This document shows positions 9,614 to 18,436 of a DNA stretch of 64,000 nt, piece by piece. Every line of letters starts with the position of its first letter. Within the stretch, counting starts at the first letter, position 1. The translations under genes were made by a program, and so were the position numbers. The stretch is from Flagellimonas yonaguniensis. GTDB taxonomy: Bacteria; Bacteroidota; Bacteroidia; Flavobacteriales; Flavobacteriaceae. The notes under the pieces were generated by a model. The model saw only the letters and a program-made list of their open reading frames with translations, was not told the DNA's origin and did no database searches. The stretch spans positions 1 through 64,000 of the forward strand of contig NZ_JARFVB010000016.1 in NCBI RefSeq assembly GCF_029193885.1, read 5' to 3'.

Positions 9614-9656
9614 GCTAATCCGGGGCGGTTAATCCCGTTCCGGATTTAGTTTTTAC
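9614..9656 (+). terminator. Terminator after sod
   Basis: CTAATCCGG pairs with CCGGATTTAG (one bulge), followed by a T-run, 18 bases after the sod stop codon. Confidence 0.7.
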
Positions 9657-9743
9657 CTATTTATTCATAATTTAACCCCTGTTCCACTGGAAATGATAAA
9701 TGAAGAGTGGTATTTTCTCGAATCACAAAAAAGGTCAAGTCAA

Positions 9744-10277
9744 ATGAGGGTACTTGTTTTCAATGGAACAATCTCCACTAGATTGAACACTGCAAACCAT
9801 ATTGTGGATTATTTTAAAACCACTTTGGAAGGTATGGGCGTTGAGGTGGTGGTATATAACTTGGTCGACCACAACATACCTTTCTTTTCAGAAGATGCCG
9901 AGGAGACACCTCCTCCTGTCCTCGAAATGGTGGATTTGTTCCGAAGCTGTGACCGCCATATTTGGTTGAGTCCCCTATACCATGGAGGTATGGTGGGAGC
10001 TATGAAGAATTGTCTGGATTGGCTCATCATCAGTGCTCGCGAGAAGGGACCCTACCTAGACCGTATTAAAGTGGCCCTGGTCTGTTGGGCATACGGCGGA
10101 AACGCCTCCACGGGAATCGATAACATGCGGGTCGTGGCAAACACATTGCGGGCCTGGACTTTGCCCTACAGTGTTCCAGTGGTAATGCAGGCCCTCTATG
10201 AGGAAGGCTCCAAGAATATTTCCTTTGAATATAAAGACAAATTTGAAAGGGCAATGAGCCTATTATTGGAGGTGTAA
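9744..10277 (+). CDS. NAD(P)H-dependent FMN reductase family protein
   Basis: Flavodoxin-like flavoprotein of 177 residues. The Rossmann-like start MRVLVFNGTISTRLNTA binds the FMN phosphate; SPLYHGGMVGAMKNCLDWL near 92-110 is the conserved Y-H/N-G..P/A..KN.LDW loop of NADPH-dependent FMN reductases (ArsH/SsuE/azoreductase-like). A further ATG 17 codons upstream (9693) is in frame, but the family begins at the first beta strand, so I prefer 9744. Substrate is unknown: quinone, azo dye, metal and free-flavin reduction all occur in the family. It follows sod, which suggests an oxidative-stress role, but the sod terminator separates them. Confidence 0.8.
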   Translation: MRVLVFNGTISTRLNTANHIVDYFKTTLEGMGVEVVVYNLVDHNIPFFSEDAEETPPPVLEMVDLFRSCDRHIWLSPLYHGGMVGAMKNCLDWLIISAREKGPYLDRIKVALVCWAYGGNASTGIDNMRVVANTLRAWTLPYSVPVVMQALYEEGSKNISFEYKDKFERAMSLLLEV

Positions 10278-10359
10278 GTTTTTTGGTCACTCTTCAGTAT
10301 TTCTCAAGATAGTTTACCAAATGGCTATACTCAACTCAATGAAACCTTTTTGTATCCTA

Positions 10360-10482
10360 TTATGGTTTCCTCTCACAATGGTATACGGCCCGGAGAATCT
10401 TCAAACGATTGACATCGCTCAAGGCTTTGGAAATTTTTTCTACTTGTTTTAGCGTCAAAACACCATTATTATATTGAAACAT
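10360..10482 (-). pseudogene. Truncated ArsR-family regulator remnant
   Basis: On the minus strand ATG 10482 opens 40 codons ending at TAA 10362-10360. The product contains LKQVEKISKALSDVNRLKIL, the characteristic first helices of ArsR-family winged-helix repressors (compare 'ALSDPTRLRIL'). An intact protein would be about 100 residues and needs the recognition helix and wing, which are missing here in all frames. I read this as a deletion remnant. It lies in the 372-base gap between the FMN reductase and the Gfo/Idh gene, which otherwise holds no gene. Confidence 0.5.
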
Positions 10483-10649
10483 GTAAATATATCAATAAAT
10501 AGTGTCGTGACAATGGGGAAGGGAAGTAAAGGTGTCCAAATCTTTTGGGGAGACATAGGACAAGTCCTGATGATGGCAAAACAATCCGAGATACCATTGA
10601 AAAACATCCTGATGCCTCCTTGATTCTTCCAAAAGATAATGGGGGATTT

Positions 10650-12050
10650 TTAAACCAATTTCATTTTTAGGGGATCCCAGTTCATGATTTTTTTATCAAA
10701 ATAACTGGTGTTGCAGGCAAGTGCTGGAGCTGCTGCCCTGAATCCAAATTCAGCGTCTTCCACTACTTTTTTTCCTGTTCTGATCGCGTCAAAGAAATTG
10801 GTGAAATGATCCAAATGATCACTATAGCCCTCAGGTGCTTTATAAATCACATCGCCTTTGGGATGTCTTTTTTGTTGTGCTTCGGTCCATTTGAGGTTGT
10901 AGTTGGCAGTCATTCTATCCTGCATTTCCTTTGGAAATGTAAATACGGAATCGTATCCACCGAACCCGGGAGCTTCCGGCATTTTGCTATAACTGACAAT
11001 GATATCATTGCGGTCTATGGTCAATGTTCCCTCGGAACCAATCAATTGAATGATTTCCTGGCCACCCGTTCCGCTGATGAAGTTTACCCTCAGATTCAGT
11101 TGAAATGCAGGGTGTTCTTCACTTTTGGGATACTGCATTACACCGGACATCACATCGGGCATGTTACGTCCATCGTTCCAGTGACTAAATTGTCCTGTAC
11201 TGTAAATACTTTCTGGCCCTTTGGAATTGGTAATGAAATGCGTTCCGCTCAACAGATGGATGTAGAGGTCGCCCGCTACACCGGTACCAAATTCTTTAAA
11301 GGCTCTCCACCAAAAGAATTTTTTGGCATCGAATTCCATTTTGTCGGTTACCTCAATGAAAGTATCCCAGTCCGTGGTTTCTGCGCTGGCATCATCCGGG
11401 ATGGTGTATTCCCATGCCCCAATGGAGCTCTGACGGTCCCAAGCGGCTTGAACCATGTTAAGGTCACCGATTTCCCCTGCGGCCAAAAGTTCCTTTGCCT
11501 TGGCATAGCCAACACTGCTAACCCTTTGGCTTCCAACTTGAAATACCTTACCTGATTTTTCAGCGGCTTTCATCATCGGGTAACCTTCATCTATTTTGTG
11601 CATCATGGGTTTTTCCAGATACACGTGTTTGCCTTTGGCAAGGGCCTCCAAGGTTATTTGGGAGTGCCAAACATCCGTAGTGCAAATCAAAACAGCATCA
11701 ATGTCGTCTTTATCTAACAGGTCCTTATAGCTTCTGGTAACAAAAAGGTCCTTTCCGAATTCTTCTTGGGCGCGGGTCAATCTACCTTTGTACAGGTCAC
11801 ATATCCCGGCAAGTTCAACCCCCGGGACTTGCAATGCAGTGCTCAGGTCAAAATGGCCTTGTACACCGTAGCCAATCACACCAATGCGTACCTTGTCGTT
11901 GTTGGAGAACTCTCTGTCATATCTCAATATGCGCTCCTCAGCTTTTTCCTGTGCGGCAAAAGAGGCGAATGGTGTTGCTGCGGATGCCAGTGTGGTAGCA
12001 CCTATCTGCTGTAAAAACTTTCTTCTTTTGTTTGAATTGTTACTTTTCAT
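10650..12050 (-). CDS. Tat-exported Gfo/Idh/MocA family oxidoreductase
   Basis: NAD(P)-dependent sugar or polyol oxidoreductase family member, 466 residues. The N-terminus KRRKFLQQIG plus an Ala-rich hydrophobic stretch to about residue 33 is a twin-arginine signal, so the protein folds with its cofactor before export. The Rossmann fold follows (VRIGVIGYGVQGHFDL near 55-70), then CTTDVWHSQI and the diagnostic EKPMMHK near 145-151, then the C-terminal alpha/beta substrate domain. Exported Gfo/Idh proteins are abundant in glycan-degrading Bacteroidota, and some relatives are NAD-dependent GH109-type hydrolases; the substrate cannot be read from sequence. It lies 21 bases after the TolB-like gene and is probably the second gene of that operon. 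Confidence 0.9.
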   Translation of the reverse strand: MKSNNSNKRRKFLQQIGATTLASAATPFASFAAQEKAEERILRYDREFSNNDKVRIGVIGYGVQGHFDLSTALQVPGVELAGICDLYKGRLTRAQEEFGKDLFVTRSYKDLLDKDDIDAVLICTTDVWHSQITLEALAKGKHVYLEKPMMHKIDEGYPMMKAAEKSGKVFQVGSQRVSSVGYAKAKELLAAGEIGDLNMVQAAWDRQSSIGAWEYTIPDDASAETTDWDTFIEVTDKMEFDAKKFFWWRAFKEFGTGVAGDLYIHLLSGTHFITNSKGPESIYSTGQFSHWNDGRNMPDVMSGVMQYPKSEEHPAFQLNLRVNFISGTGGQEIIQLIGSEGTLTIDRNDIIVSYSKMPEAPGFGGYDSVFTFPKEMQDRMTANYNLKWTEAQQKRHPKGDVIYKAPEGYSDHLDHFTNFFDAIRTGKKVVEDAEFGFRAAAPALACNTSYFDKKIMNWDPLKMKLV

Positions 12051-12071
12051 GTACGTTGATTTTTTGATGGT

Positions 12072-13421
12072 TTAGTTGACGGAATAACTCACAAAGGCCA
12101 ATTTTTTGCTGTCTGGACTCCAAGAGGGCACATTTAAGGTCCCTTGTCCACCAAAGAAAACAGGGGTAATATCTTTTATGTGCTTCGTTTCCACATTCAT
12201 GAGCCTGAGTTTTACCTGCTTACCAAATAAATGGTTTTGTTTTTGGTCAGAGGTGTAGGCAATATACACAATCCATTTACCATCCGGGGATGGATGTGGA
12301 AACCAATTGGAGTTTTCGTCAAAGGTCAATTGCTCTTGTTTTCTTCCATTGGTTTGCATACGCCAGATCTGCATATGCCCGGATTTGTAGGAGTTGTAAT
12401 AAATATACTTTCCATCGGGCGAATAATCGGGGCCATCGTCCAAGCCTTCGGCTGTGGTCAGTCTTTTCTCTTTCCCACCGTCCACACTTATGGTGTACAC
12501 ATCATAATTGCCGTTTCGCTCGGCACAATAGGCCAACCATTTGCCATCCGGGGACCAGCCGTGCCAAAAGGACATGACCTCAGAAGTTACCCTCCTCGGC
12601 TTTCCTCCCTTAATGGGTAGGATGTAAATAGCTGATTTATAGGTTTTGGGAGATGGGTCGTTTACGTCATTATGACTAATGGCCAACCATTGATTGTCTG
12701 GTGAAATCCCATGGTCGTTGTTACTCTGGTCGGCAAAATCAGTATCCAACAGTTTCAAATCCTTGGTCTCCAAATCCAAAGTGTACAGCTTTCCCTTACT
12801 GTTCACGATCAAATAGTTGTCAGGATGCCAATTGGGAGCTTCAAAATGGTCGTCAACGCTAAGAATGGTCTCTATTCTTCCCGTTTCAATATCCACAGTT
12901 TGGATATAACTGGTCGTATCAACCTTGTTTTCTGGAGGATGATTATAAAAATGCAGTGATTGTCCTACCAGTTTCCAAACACCATCAAACTTTTCCAAGA
13001 AACGTACTTCGTGGGAGAGGGTTTCCTTACCGTCCGTACCTACAGAAACTTCGTCATGGGCCACCCAGGCGATATGCTCGTCGATTCGCATTTTGTGGTT
13101 GGAATGGAATGCGAATCCACCATTACCGATCATACTTGACGGTGGATCTATGATGGTCTGCGTGGGTACATCAATGGTCTGGCCATCCGCAGTGGAAATC
13201 AAGATACGACTATAGGGTCGTTCCTTCCACAATGATGCGTGGGCCTCTTTATCCCCCATGCGCCAAGTGAGCCCTTCTTTTTCCAATAATTTGATGATGG
13301 CAAGGGAATCTTGTTGTGAATAGGTGGATACGCATAGTATTAATCCACAGAAGAAAAGGAATTTGTTTTGGAACAGGTTGCTGCCCAAAACGTATTCCTG
13401 AAGTTGATGAAAATTCCTCAT
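12072..13421 (-). CDS. Secreted NTF2/SnoaL-like domain fused to a TolB-type beta-propeller
   Basis: 449-residue exported protein; a signal peptide spans about 19-35 (FFCGLILCVSTYSQ). Residues about 40-155 look like an NTF2/SnoaL-like (DUF4440) domain: IIKLLEKEGLTWRMGD, then AWVAHDEVSVGTDGKETL and FLEKFDGVWKLVGQSLHF. Residues about 165-449 are a propeller of PD40 (TolB/WD40-like) blades, with repeats such as WSPDGKWLAYCAE, YSPDGKYIYYNS, PSPDGKWIVYIA and WSPDSKKLAFVS. The combination suggests a secreted binding or sensing protein; catalytic function is not evident. It is first in an operon with the Gfo/Idh gene and divergent from a Nudix-type regulator. Confidence 0.8.
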   Translation of the reverse strand: MRNFHQLQEYVLGSNLFQNKFLFFCGLILCVSTYSQQDSLAIIKLLEKEGLTWRMGDKEAHASLWKERPYSRILISTADGQTIDVPTQTIIDPPSSMIGNGGFAFHSNHKMRIDEHIAWVAHDEVSVGTDGKETLSHEVRFLEKFDGVWKLVGQSLHFYNHPPENKVDTTSYIQTVDIETGRIETILSVDDHFEAPNWHPDNYLIVNSKGKLYTLDLETKDLKLLDTDFADQSNNDHGISPDNQWLAISHNDVNDPSPKTYKSAIYILPIKGGKPRRVTSEVMSFWHGWSPDGKWLAYCAERNGNYDVYTISVDGGKEKRLTTAEGLDDGPDYSPDGKYIYYNSYKSGHMQIWRMQTNGRKQEQLTFDENSNWFPHPSPDGKWIVYIAYTSDQKQNHLFGKQVKLRLMNVETKHIKDITPVFFGGQGTLNVPSWSPDSKKLAFVSYSVN

Positions 13422-13522
13422 GAGTACTTTGTTTAGTTTTGTGTGCAGGATAAATATACATTATTTTCTAAATAAAAGATAATAGCATTGGAGTGTTACT
13501 TTTGTAGTGATGAAATGATATG

Positions 13523-13550
13523 CAACTAATGTTAACTTTGTGCATAGTTG
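13523..13550 (+). promoter_or_regulatory. Promoter of the Nudix regulator with flanking inverted repeat
   Basis: TAACTTTG (13533-13540) fits the -7 consensus and would start transcription about 25 bases before ATG 13571. It is bracketed by CAACTA (13523-13528) and TAGTTG (13545-13550), an inverted repeat that could be a self-regulatory operator. This places the in-frame ATG at 13520 upstream of the transcript start. Confidence 0.45.
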
Positions 13551-13570
13551 ATGGCATTGACAAAAGAATT

Positions 13571-14296
13571 ATGGGTAAGTTTAAAAAAGAGGATTACATC
13601 GCACAACTTTCCATCGATTGTGTGATTTTTGGTTACAAGAACAAAGAATTGAAGGTCTTGATTTCCAAATTAAGCTACGGGGAAAACTTATGGAGCCTTC
13701 CCGGGGGATATATTTTTCAAACGGAAAGTATAGATGAGGCAGCTGCACGTATTTTGAGGGAAAGAACAGGACTGGATAATATCTATTTGGAACAGTTCAA
13801 GGCCTTTGGTGGTCCAGATAGGATCATAGGTAGCGAGTTCAGGGATTTGATAAGATCGGGATTGCGTGAATTCGATCCCGAAAGATTTGATCAGGAAGCG
13901 ATAGATTGGGTAACCGGCCGTTTTGTTTGTCTTGGATACTACGCTTTGGTGGACTTGGACAAAGTAGACCCTAAAATCGGCGATTTTGAAGAATTTTTAA
14001 AATGGGTAAGTGTTGAAGAGCTCCCAAAAATGACGCACGACCATAATACCATTGTTGCATCCGCCCATAAGGCACTCCGTCAAAACCTTGACGAAAAATT
14101 GATAGGGTTTAACTTACTTCCTGAACAATTTACCATGCGTGAAGTAAAGGAACTGTATGAAGCAGTGTATGACAGGGAATTTCCCATGAACAATTTTCAA
14201 AAGAAAATACTTGGGCTCAACGTTTTGGAACGCCTTGGAAAAAAATTCACAGGCGCACAGAATAGGGCACCGTACCTATATCGTTTTAAAAAATAG
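13571..14296 (+). CDS. NrtR/AraR-like Nudix-domain transcriptional regulator
   Basis: 241 residues from ATG 13571 (MGKFKKEDYIAQLSIDCV). Residues about 8-140 are a Nudix fold with a degenerate Nudix box: GGYIFQTESIDEAAARILRE keeps the first Gly and Glu but has R-I where R-E is needed and RERTG where EExxG is needed, so hydrolysis is unlikely. The C-terminal part (FTMREVKELYEAVYDREFPM, then FQKKILGLNVLERLG) is the winged helix of NrtR-type regulators. In Bacteroidota this family includes AraR, which senses sugars, as well as NAD-metabolism regulators. It is divergent from the TolB-like/Gfo-Idh operon, the natural candidate target. Converges on the receiver gene. Confidence 0.88.
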   Translation: MGKFKKEDYIAQLSIDCVIFGYKNKELKVLISKLSYGENLWSLPGGYIFQTESIDEAAARILRERTGLDNIYLEQFKAFGGPDRIIGSEFRDLIRSGLREFDPERFDQEAIDWVTGRFVCLGYYALVDLDKVDPKIGDFEEFLKWVSVEELPKMTHDHNTIVASAHKALRQNLDEKLIGFNLLPEQFTMREVKELYEAVYDREFPMNNFQKKILGLNVLERLGKKFTGAQNRAPYLYRFKK

Positions 14297-14297
14297 C

Positions 14298-14711
14298 CTA
14301 ATCGTTCAAACAGCCTAAATTACCCAACAATTGGGTTAATTCATGTTCATTGACGGGTTTAATGATATAATTGCTCACCACTTGATACTTCTTGGCCTTT
14401 TCCTCATCAGATGGGTAGATGGAAGAGCTTACCACATAGATGGTTACTTTTTCCCTGTTATGGTGGGGTATCCGTACAAAATCATCCAAAAATTCCCAAC
14501 CATCTTTGATGGGCATGTTGAGGTCCAAGAAAATTATTGAGGGCAAAGTTTCTCCTTTGCCCAAGGACTCCAAAAGGGCGTCAATGGCCTCTTGACCATT
14601 GCGAAACACCAAAACCTCCTTGGAAAACTTTATTTTTTTCAAGAGGAGCTGCATCCCAAACACATGGATGGGATCATCGTCGACTACATAAGCGGTACCC
14701 AAGATATCCAT
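14298..14711 (-). CDS. Single-domain response regulator
   Basis: 137-residue stand-alone CheY/Rcp1-like receiver. The acidic pocket is VVDDDP near 9-14, the phosphoacceptor is Asp63 in IIFLDLNMPIKDGWEFL, and the Thr/Ser and Lys switch residues lie in VVSSSIYP and IIKPVNEHE. There is no output domain, so it signals by protein contact or as a phosphotransfer intermediate. It follows the PAS kinase by only 4 bases and is almost certainly its partner. Confidence 0.93.
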   Translation of the reverse strand: MDILGTAYVVDDDPIHVFGMQLLLKKIKFSKEVLVFRNGQEAIDALLESLGKGETLPSIIFLDLNMPIKDGWEFLDDFVRIPHHNREKVTIYVVSSSIYPSDEEKAKKYQVVSNYIIKPVNEHELTQLLGNLGCLND

Positions 14712-14715
14712 GGCA

Positions 14716-16908
14716 TCACGCTTTTAAAAGTATTACTTCGAATGTTGTTCCTACCAAGGGGGTACTTTTTACGGTAATTTTTCCTCCCATGGATTCGATT
14801 TGGTTTTTGGTAATAAAAAGGCCAATGCCTCGAGCGTCTTTATTTCTATGGAATGTTTTGTACATTCCAAAGAGCTTTTTGCCATGTTTCTCCAAATCAA
14901 TTCCCAATCCGTTGTCCGTTACCTGTAAAACAATGTTCTCTCCATTTTCATAGGCTTTCAGCGATACTTGTGCGGCTTTCTTATCGGGATCCCTGTATTT
15001 TATGGCGTTGGACACCAAGTTGAGCACAACACTTTCCAGATAGGCCAGCACACCTTTGACCTCGAAGTGTTTGGGGACATCTAAGGTGATTTGGACATCA
15101 TTTTTTTCGATAAGGGCCTGTACATCCATCAAAACCTTTTGTGTTATGTAGGAGAGATGGATCGGTTTCAGTTTTTTGTCCGTTTCCAGTTTAACCTGTA
15201 CGACTTCGTTTAAGTGGGTAATGGTCTCATTTAGACCATTGGAGGCCCTGCTCAACATACTTAAACTGTCCTTTCGCTCTTCTTCACCCAAGGTCTCGTC
15301 CGTTAAAAAACTGCTGATCATCGTTAAGTTGGCTGCATGGGACCTCAAGTTATGGGATACAATGTGCGCAAAGTTCAACAAGCTGTTATTTTGATTGGTG
15401 GATAGTTCCAACAGGCCTTTCAATTTTTTTTCGGACTTGATTCTAGGTGTGATATCCACAATCTGTGAAATGAAATGCGAGATATTGCCATCAATATTTC
15501 TTGCTCCCGTAACAGATAGAAGAACATGGACTATTTCGCCAGTTTTGTTGAAATATCTTTTTTCTATTTGATAGGTGCTTATGTTTCCTTGGATAAGTTT
15601 TCGTAAAAGAGAAAGGTCTTTTTCGAGATCATGGGGATGGGTGATTTCTTGGAATGTCAATTTCAAAAGTTCATCTTTGGAATAGCCCAAACTTTTGCAA
15701 AGACTTTGGTTTACATCCATAAATCTCCCGTCTTCATCTACCAAAGCCATTCCAACTGAGGAGTTTTCCAAAGTGGCCTGAAGTGACTCCTCACTTTTGA
15801 GCAATTGTAACTGTGTGGTCTTCAGGTCTGTAATATCTTCGTTGACCCCGATCATTTTGATTGGGTTTCCCTCAAGGTCCCGAATGATTGTGGCTTCGCC
15901 CTTCATCCAACGAACCTTACCACTGGGTAATATTACCCTAAAAATAGTGTCAAAATCCTTCGTTCCGGAGATGGCATCGTTTACTTCCCCATTGATCTGT
16001 TCTATATCATCTGGATGGATACAGGATTCCCAAGCTTCATATACCCCTTTAAAATCCGTTTCCTTAACACCATATAGCAAGTACATGTTGCTGTCCCAGA
16101 AAAGCTCGTCATTGGGAATGATATATTCCCATATTCCAATGCCTGCGGTTTTGGTGGCAATGGATAATCTTTCACTTATCTTATTGAAACCAAGTTCAAT
16201 TTGTTTTCTTTTGTTGATATCCTGAAAGGTTCCTACGATACGAACACATTTATCATTTATCATTTCGGGTTCTCCAATGGCCCTTACCCAGAGTTTATTG
16301 CCTTTTTCTGTGATGATTTCAAGTTCAGTGTCCCATGGCTTTCCAGTTTCAATGGCATGCTGTACCAAACGGGTTATTGTTTCCCTACTCCGTCCTTCCT
16401 TGTAAAAAGAAATTCCCTTTTCCATATTTGGGATGTAGTCCTCAGGTACTTCATGGATTTCTTTGGTCATTTTGGACCAATAAATGGTGTTCTTTACCAA
16501 ATCCACTTCCCAGCCACCAACCCTTGCAACTTCTTGGGATTTTACCAGCAGCTCTTCCTCCCTCATTTTGTTTGTTATGTCTTCCAGAATGATCATAATG
16601 CTCGGTGTGGACATATCATCTTTATGGATGCTGCTTATTTTCCAGTCGTACCAGACCAAATCACCGTTTGGTAAAATCAATCGTTTGGTATATGAGCGAT
16701 GTTCAATACCATCCAAGCAATAATTGATATCCGATTTCAATTCTTCGGGCAATTCGGGCATCACTTCAAAAAAATATTTCCCCTCTATTTTTGGGGTAAG
16801 GTCGAATTCTTTGAGCCATTGTTTTGAAAAGTCGATAAAGGATTGTTCCTCATCCAAAACGGCGAAGGGAATGGCTGTGTGGTGAAAGATGGACTGGCTT
16901 ACTGTCAT
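14716..16908 (-). CDS. Soluble multi-PAS sensor histidine kinase
   Basis: 730 residues with no membrane segment. Four PAS/PAC units occupy about residues 1-120, 125-240, 245-365 and 370-495, recognised by repeats such as GGWEVDLVKNTIYWS, GIGIWEYIIPNDELFW and GMALVDEDGRFMDVN. The dimerisation/phosphoacceptor region reads HIVSHNLRSHAANL with His519, the SHNLR form typical of Bacteroidota kinases. The ATPase has an N box (NLVSNAIKYR), a G1 box (DNGLGID) and a G2 region (ARGIGLFITKNQ). It phosphorylates the receiver just downstream. The signal is unknown; I see no cofactor-binding Cys or His signature that I trust. Confidence 0.93.
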   Translation of the reverse strand: MTVSQSIFHHTAIPFAVLDEEQSFIDFSKQWLKEFDLTPKIEGKYFFEVMPELPEELKSDINYCLDGIEHRSYTKRLILPNGDLVWYDWKISSIHKDDMSTPSIMIILEDITNKMREEELLVKSQEVARVGGWEVDLVKNTIYWSKMTKEIHEVPEDYIPNMEKGISFYKEGRSRETITRLVQHAIETGKPWDTELEIITEKGNKLWVRAIGEPEMINDKCVRIVGTFQDINKRKQIELGFNKISERLSIATKTAGIGIWEYIIPNDELFWDSNMYLLYGVKETDFKGVYEAWESCIHPDDIEQINGEVNDAISGTKDFDTIFRVILPSGKVRWMKGEATIIRDLEGNPIKMIGVNEDITDLKTTQLQLLKSEESLQATLENSSVGMALVDEDGRFMDVNQSLCKSLGYSKDELLKLTFQEITHPHDLEKDLSLLRKLIQGNISTYQIEKRYFNKTGEIVHVLLSVTGARNIDGNISHFISQIVDITPRIKSEKKLKGLLELSTNQNNSLLNFAHIVSHNLRSHAANLTMISSFLTDETLGEEERKDSLSMLSRASNGLNETITHLNEVVQVKLETDKKLKPIHLSYITQKVLMDVQALIEKNDVQITLDVPKHFEVKGVLAYLESVVLNLVSNAIKYRDPDKKAAQVSLKAYENGENIVLQVTDNGLGIDLEKHGKKLFGMYKTFHRNKDARGIGLFITKNQIESMGGKITVKSTPLVGTTFEVILLKA

Positions 16909-17013
16909 AGGGGAAAGTTTTTGATACTAAAAATATCAAAACCCAATAATTCCTGCAATATTGTGATAAAACGAAGTTTACTTTTTAACGTGGGAATTGT
17001 TGATTTCAAAGGA

Positions 17014-17715
17014 TTAGAGCATGGGATGTAAAACCTCCCACACATTTTGTGCAACCAATTTTTGGCCTTCTACTGTAGGATGGATGCCGTCGCCCTGGTT
17101 GAGTTCAGGGATGCCAGCTACATTTTCCAATAAAAAAGGAATCAATGTTACGTTTTCCGATGAAGCAAGTTCTGGAAAAATATTCTCAAATTTTGAAGTG
17201 TATTCAGGTCCCATGTTCGGAGGAATCTTCATACCGGCAAGAATGATTTTGGCCTCAGGCAATTTACTTTGGACCATATTCAACATACCCTGTAGGTTGG
17301 ATTCTGTTTCGGTCAATGGAACACCTCTGAGCCCGTCATTGGCGCCTAGCTCAATGATAATGATGTCAATACCATCCTCCAGTACCCACTCCAACCTGTT
17401 TTTTCCACTTGCTGTGGTCTCGCCGCTCAACCCGGCATTGATCACCGTGTATTCCAGCCCAAGGGAGTCTATTCTTTGTTGAATCAAGGCGGGAAATGCC
17501 TCACTTACTTCGAGTCCATATCCTGCCGTTAGGCTATCTCCAAAAAATAGGATTTTCTTATTGGAATCGATTGTCTCTGTTACTTCGTTCTTTTCGGTGG
17601 TCTCTGTTACTTCGGTGTCTTTTTTCGAGCTTTTTTCTCCACAACCAAGAAGTAGCAGTGTCAAAAAATAACAAAACATTAACGGCAAACGGAAGCTTGG
17701 GGTTTTCTTGGTCAT
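17014..17715 (-). CDS. GDSL-type esterase/lysophospholipase, TesA-like lipoprotein
   Basis: SGNH hydrolase of 233 residues from ATG 17715; an ATG 11 codons earlier would precede the signal peptide. Lipobox LLLLGC gives lipidated Cys25, followed by a Thr/Glu-rich linker. Block I FFGDSLTAGYG holds the nucleophile Ser61, block II is GLSGETT, block III GANDGLRG, and block V DGIHPTVEG supplies Asp and His. It acts in the cell envelope on acyl esters or lysophospholipids. It is divergent from an ATPase/permease pair exactly as tesA is divergent from ybbA-ybbP in Escherichia coli, which supports the name TesA-like. Confidence 0.88.
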   Translation of the reverse strand: MTKKTPSFRLPLMFCYFLTLLLLGCGEKSSKKDTEVTETTEKNEVTETIDSNKKILFFGDSLTAGYGLEVSEAFPALIQQRIDSLGLEYTVINAGLSGETTASGKNRLEWVLEDGIDIIIIELGANDGLRGVPLTETESNLQGMLNMVQSKLPEAKIILAGMKIPPNMGPEYTSKFENIFPELASSENVTLIPFLLENVAGIPELNQGDGIHPTVEGQKLVAQNVWEVLHPML

Positions 17716-17757
17716 GATCAATTTTAGTATTTTGAAAGTTTTAACCAAAAGCGTGTT

Positions 17758-18435
17758 ATGTCAAAGATATTAAAAGTTCAGCACCTCTCTAAAACCTATC
17801 GGAGCGGTGAACATGACCTTACTGTTCTCAATAATGTTTCCTTTGAAGTGGAAAGTGGAGAAAGTTTTGCCATTGTAGGGCCTTCGGGCAGTGGTAAAAC
17901 CACTTTGTTGGGGCTTTGTGCAGGATTGGATACCACCAATGAGGGCGAGATATGGCTTTGCGGACAAAATTTGTTCGATTTGGATGAGGATGGAAGAGCA
18001 CGTTTGAGGAACGAGAATGTTGGGTTTGTATTTCAGGATTTTCAATTACTGCCCACTTTGACCGCTTTGGAAAACGTGATTGTTCCCTTGGAACTACGGG
18101 GTGTGAAAAAAGCAACGGCCCATGGCAAGGAACTCTTGGCCAAGGTCGGTCTACAAAATAGGGAAGGGCATTATCCTTCCCAATTATCGGGCGGTGAACA
18201 ACAACGAGTAGCTTTGGCCCGTGCCTTTGCCAACAAACCGTCCATACTTTTCGCTGATGAGCCCACGGGAAATCTGGACGACGAAACAGGAACCAAAATA
18301 GAGGACTTGCTTTTTGAACTCAATAAGGAACAAGGCACTGCACTCGTAATCGTGACCCATGATCTGGAACTGGCCAAAAAAACAGATAAGAGTATTCGTC
18401 TAAGATCGGGCAAAATCGAGGAAACTGTTGGTTGA
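17758..18435 (+). CDS. ybbA: ABC transporter ATPase, YbbA/LolD type
   Basis: 225-residue ATPase of the MacB/LolD/FtsE group. Walker A is GPSGSGKTTL (41-50), the signature LSGGEQQR lies near 143-150, Walker B is ILFADEPTGNLD, and the H-loop is VTHD. The immediately following gene is its permease (1 base between stop and start). By family and the divergent TesA-like lipoprotein, the complex probably moves lipid-linked or lipophilic material, or mechanically drives an envelope process, rather than importing a nutrient. Confidence 0.92.
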   Translation: MSKILKVQHLSKTYRSGEHDLTVLNNVSFEVESGESFAIVGPSGSGKTTLLGLCAGLDTTNEGEIWLCGQNLFDLDEDGRARLRNENVGFVFQDFQLLPTLTALENVIVPLELRGVKKATAHGKELLAKVGLQNREGHYPSQLSGGEQQRVALARAFANKPSILFADEPTGNLDDETGTKIEDLLFELNKEQGTALVIVTHDLELAKKTDKSIRLRSGKIEETVG

Positions 18436-18436
18436 T

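Noticed and set aside
10492..10660. A protein-like minus-strand stretch (HQDVFQWYLGLF...) between the Gfo/Idh stop and the ArsR remnant
   Set aside because: It has no start codon outside the Gfo/Idh gene and matches no family I know, so I mention it only as possible debris.
10806..11555. A plus-strand open frame of 249 codons opposite the Gfo/Idh gene
   Set aside because: It is the antisense shadow of a clear Gfo/Idh coding frame, lacks any family motif and has no promoter.
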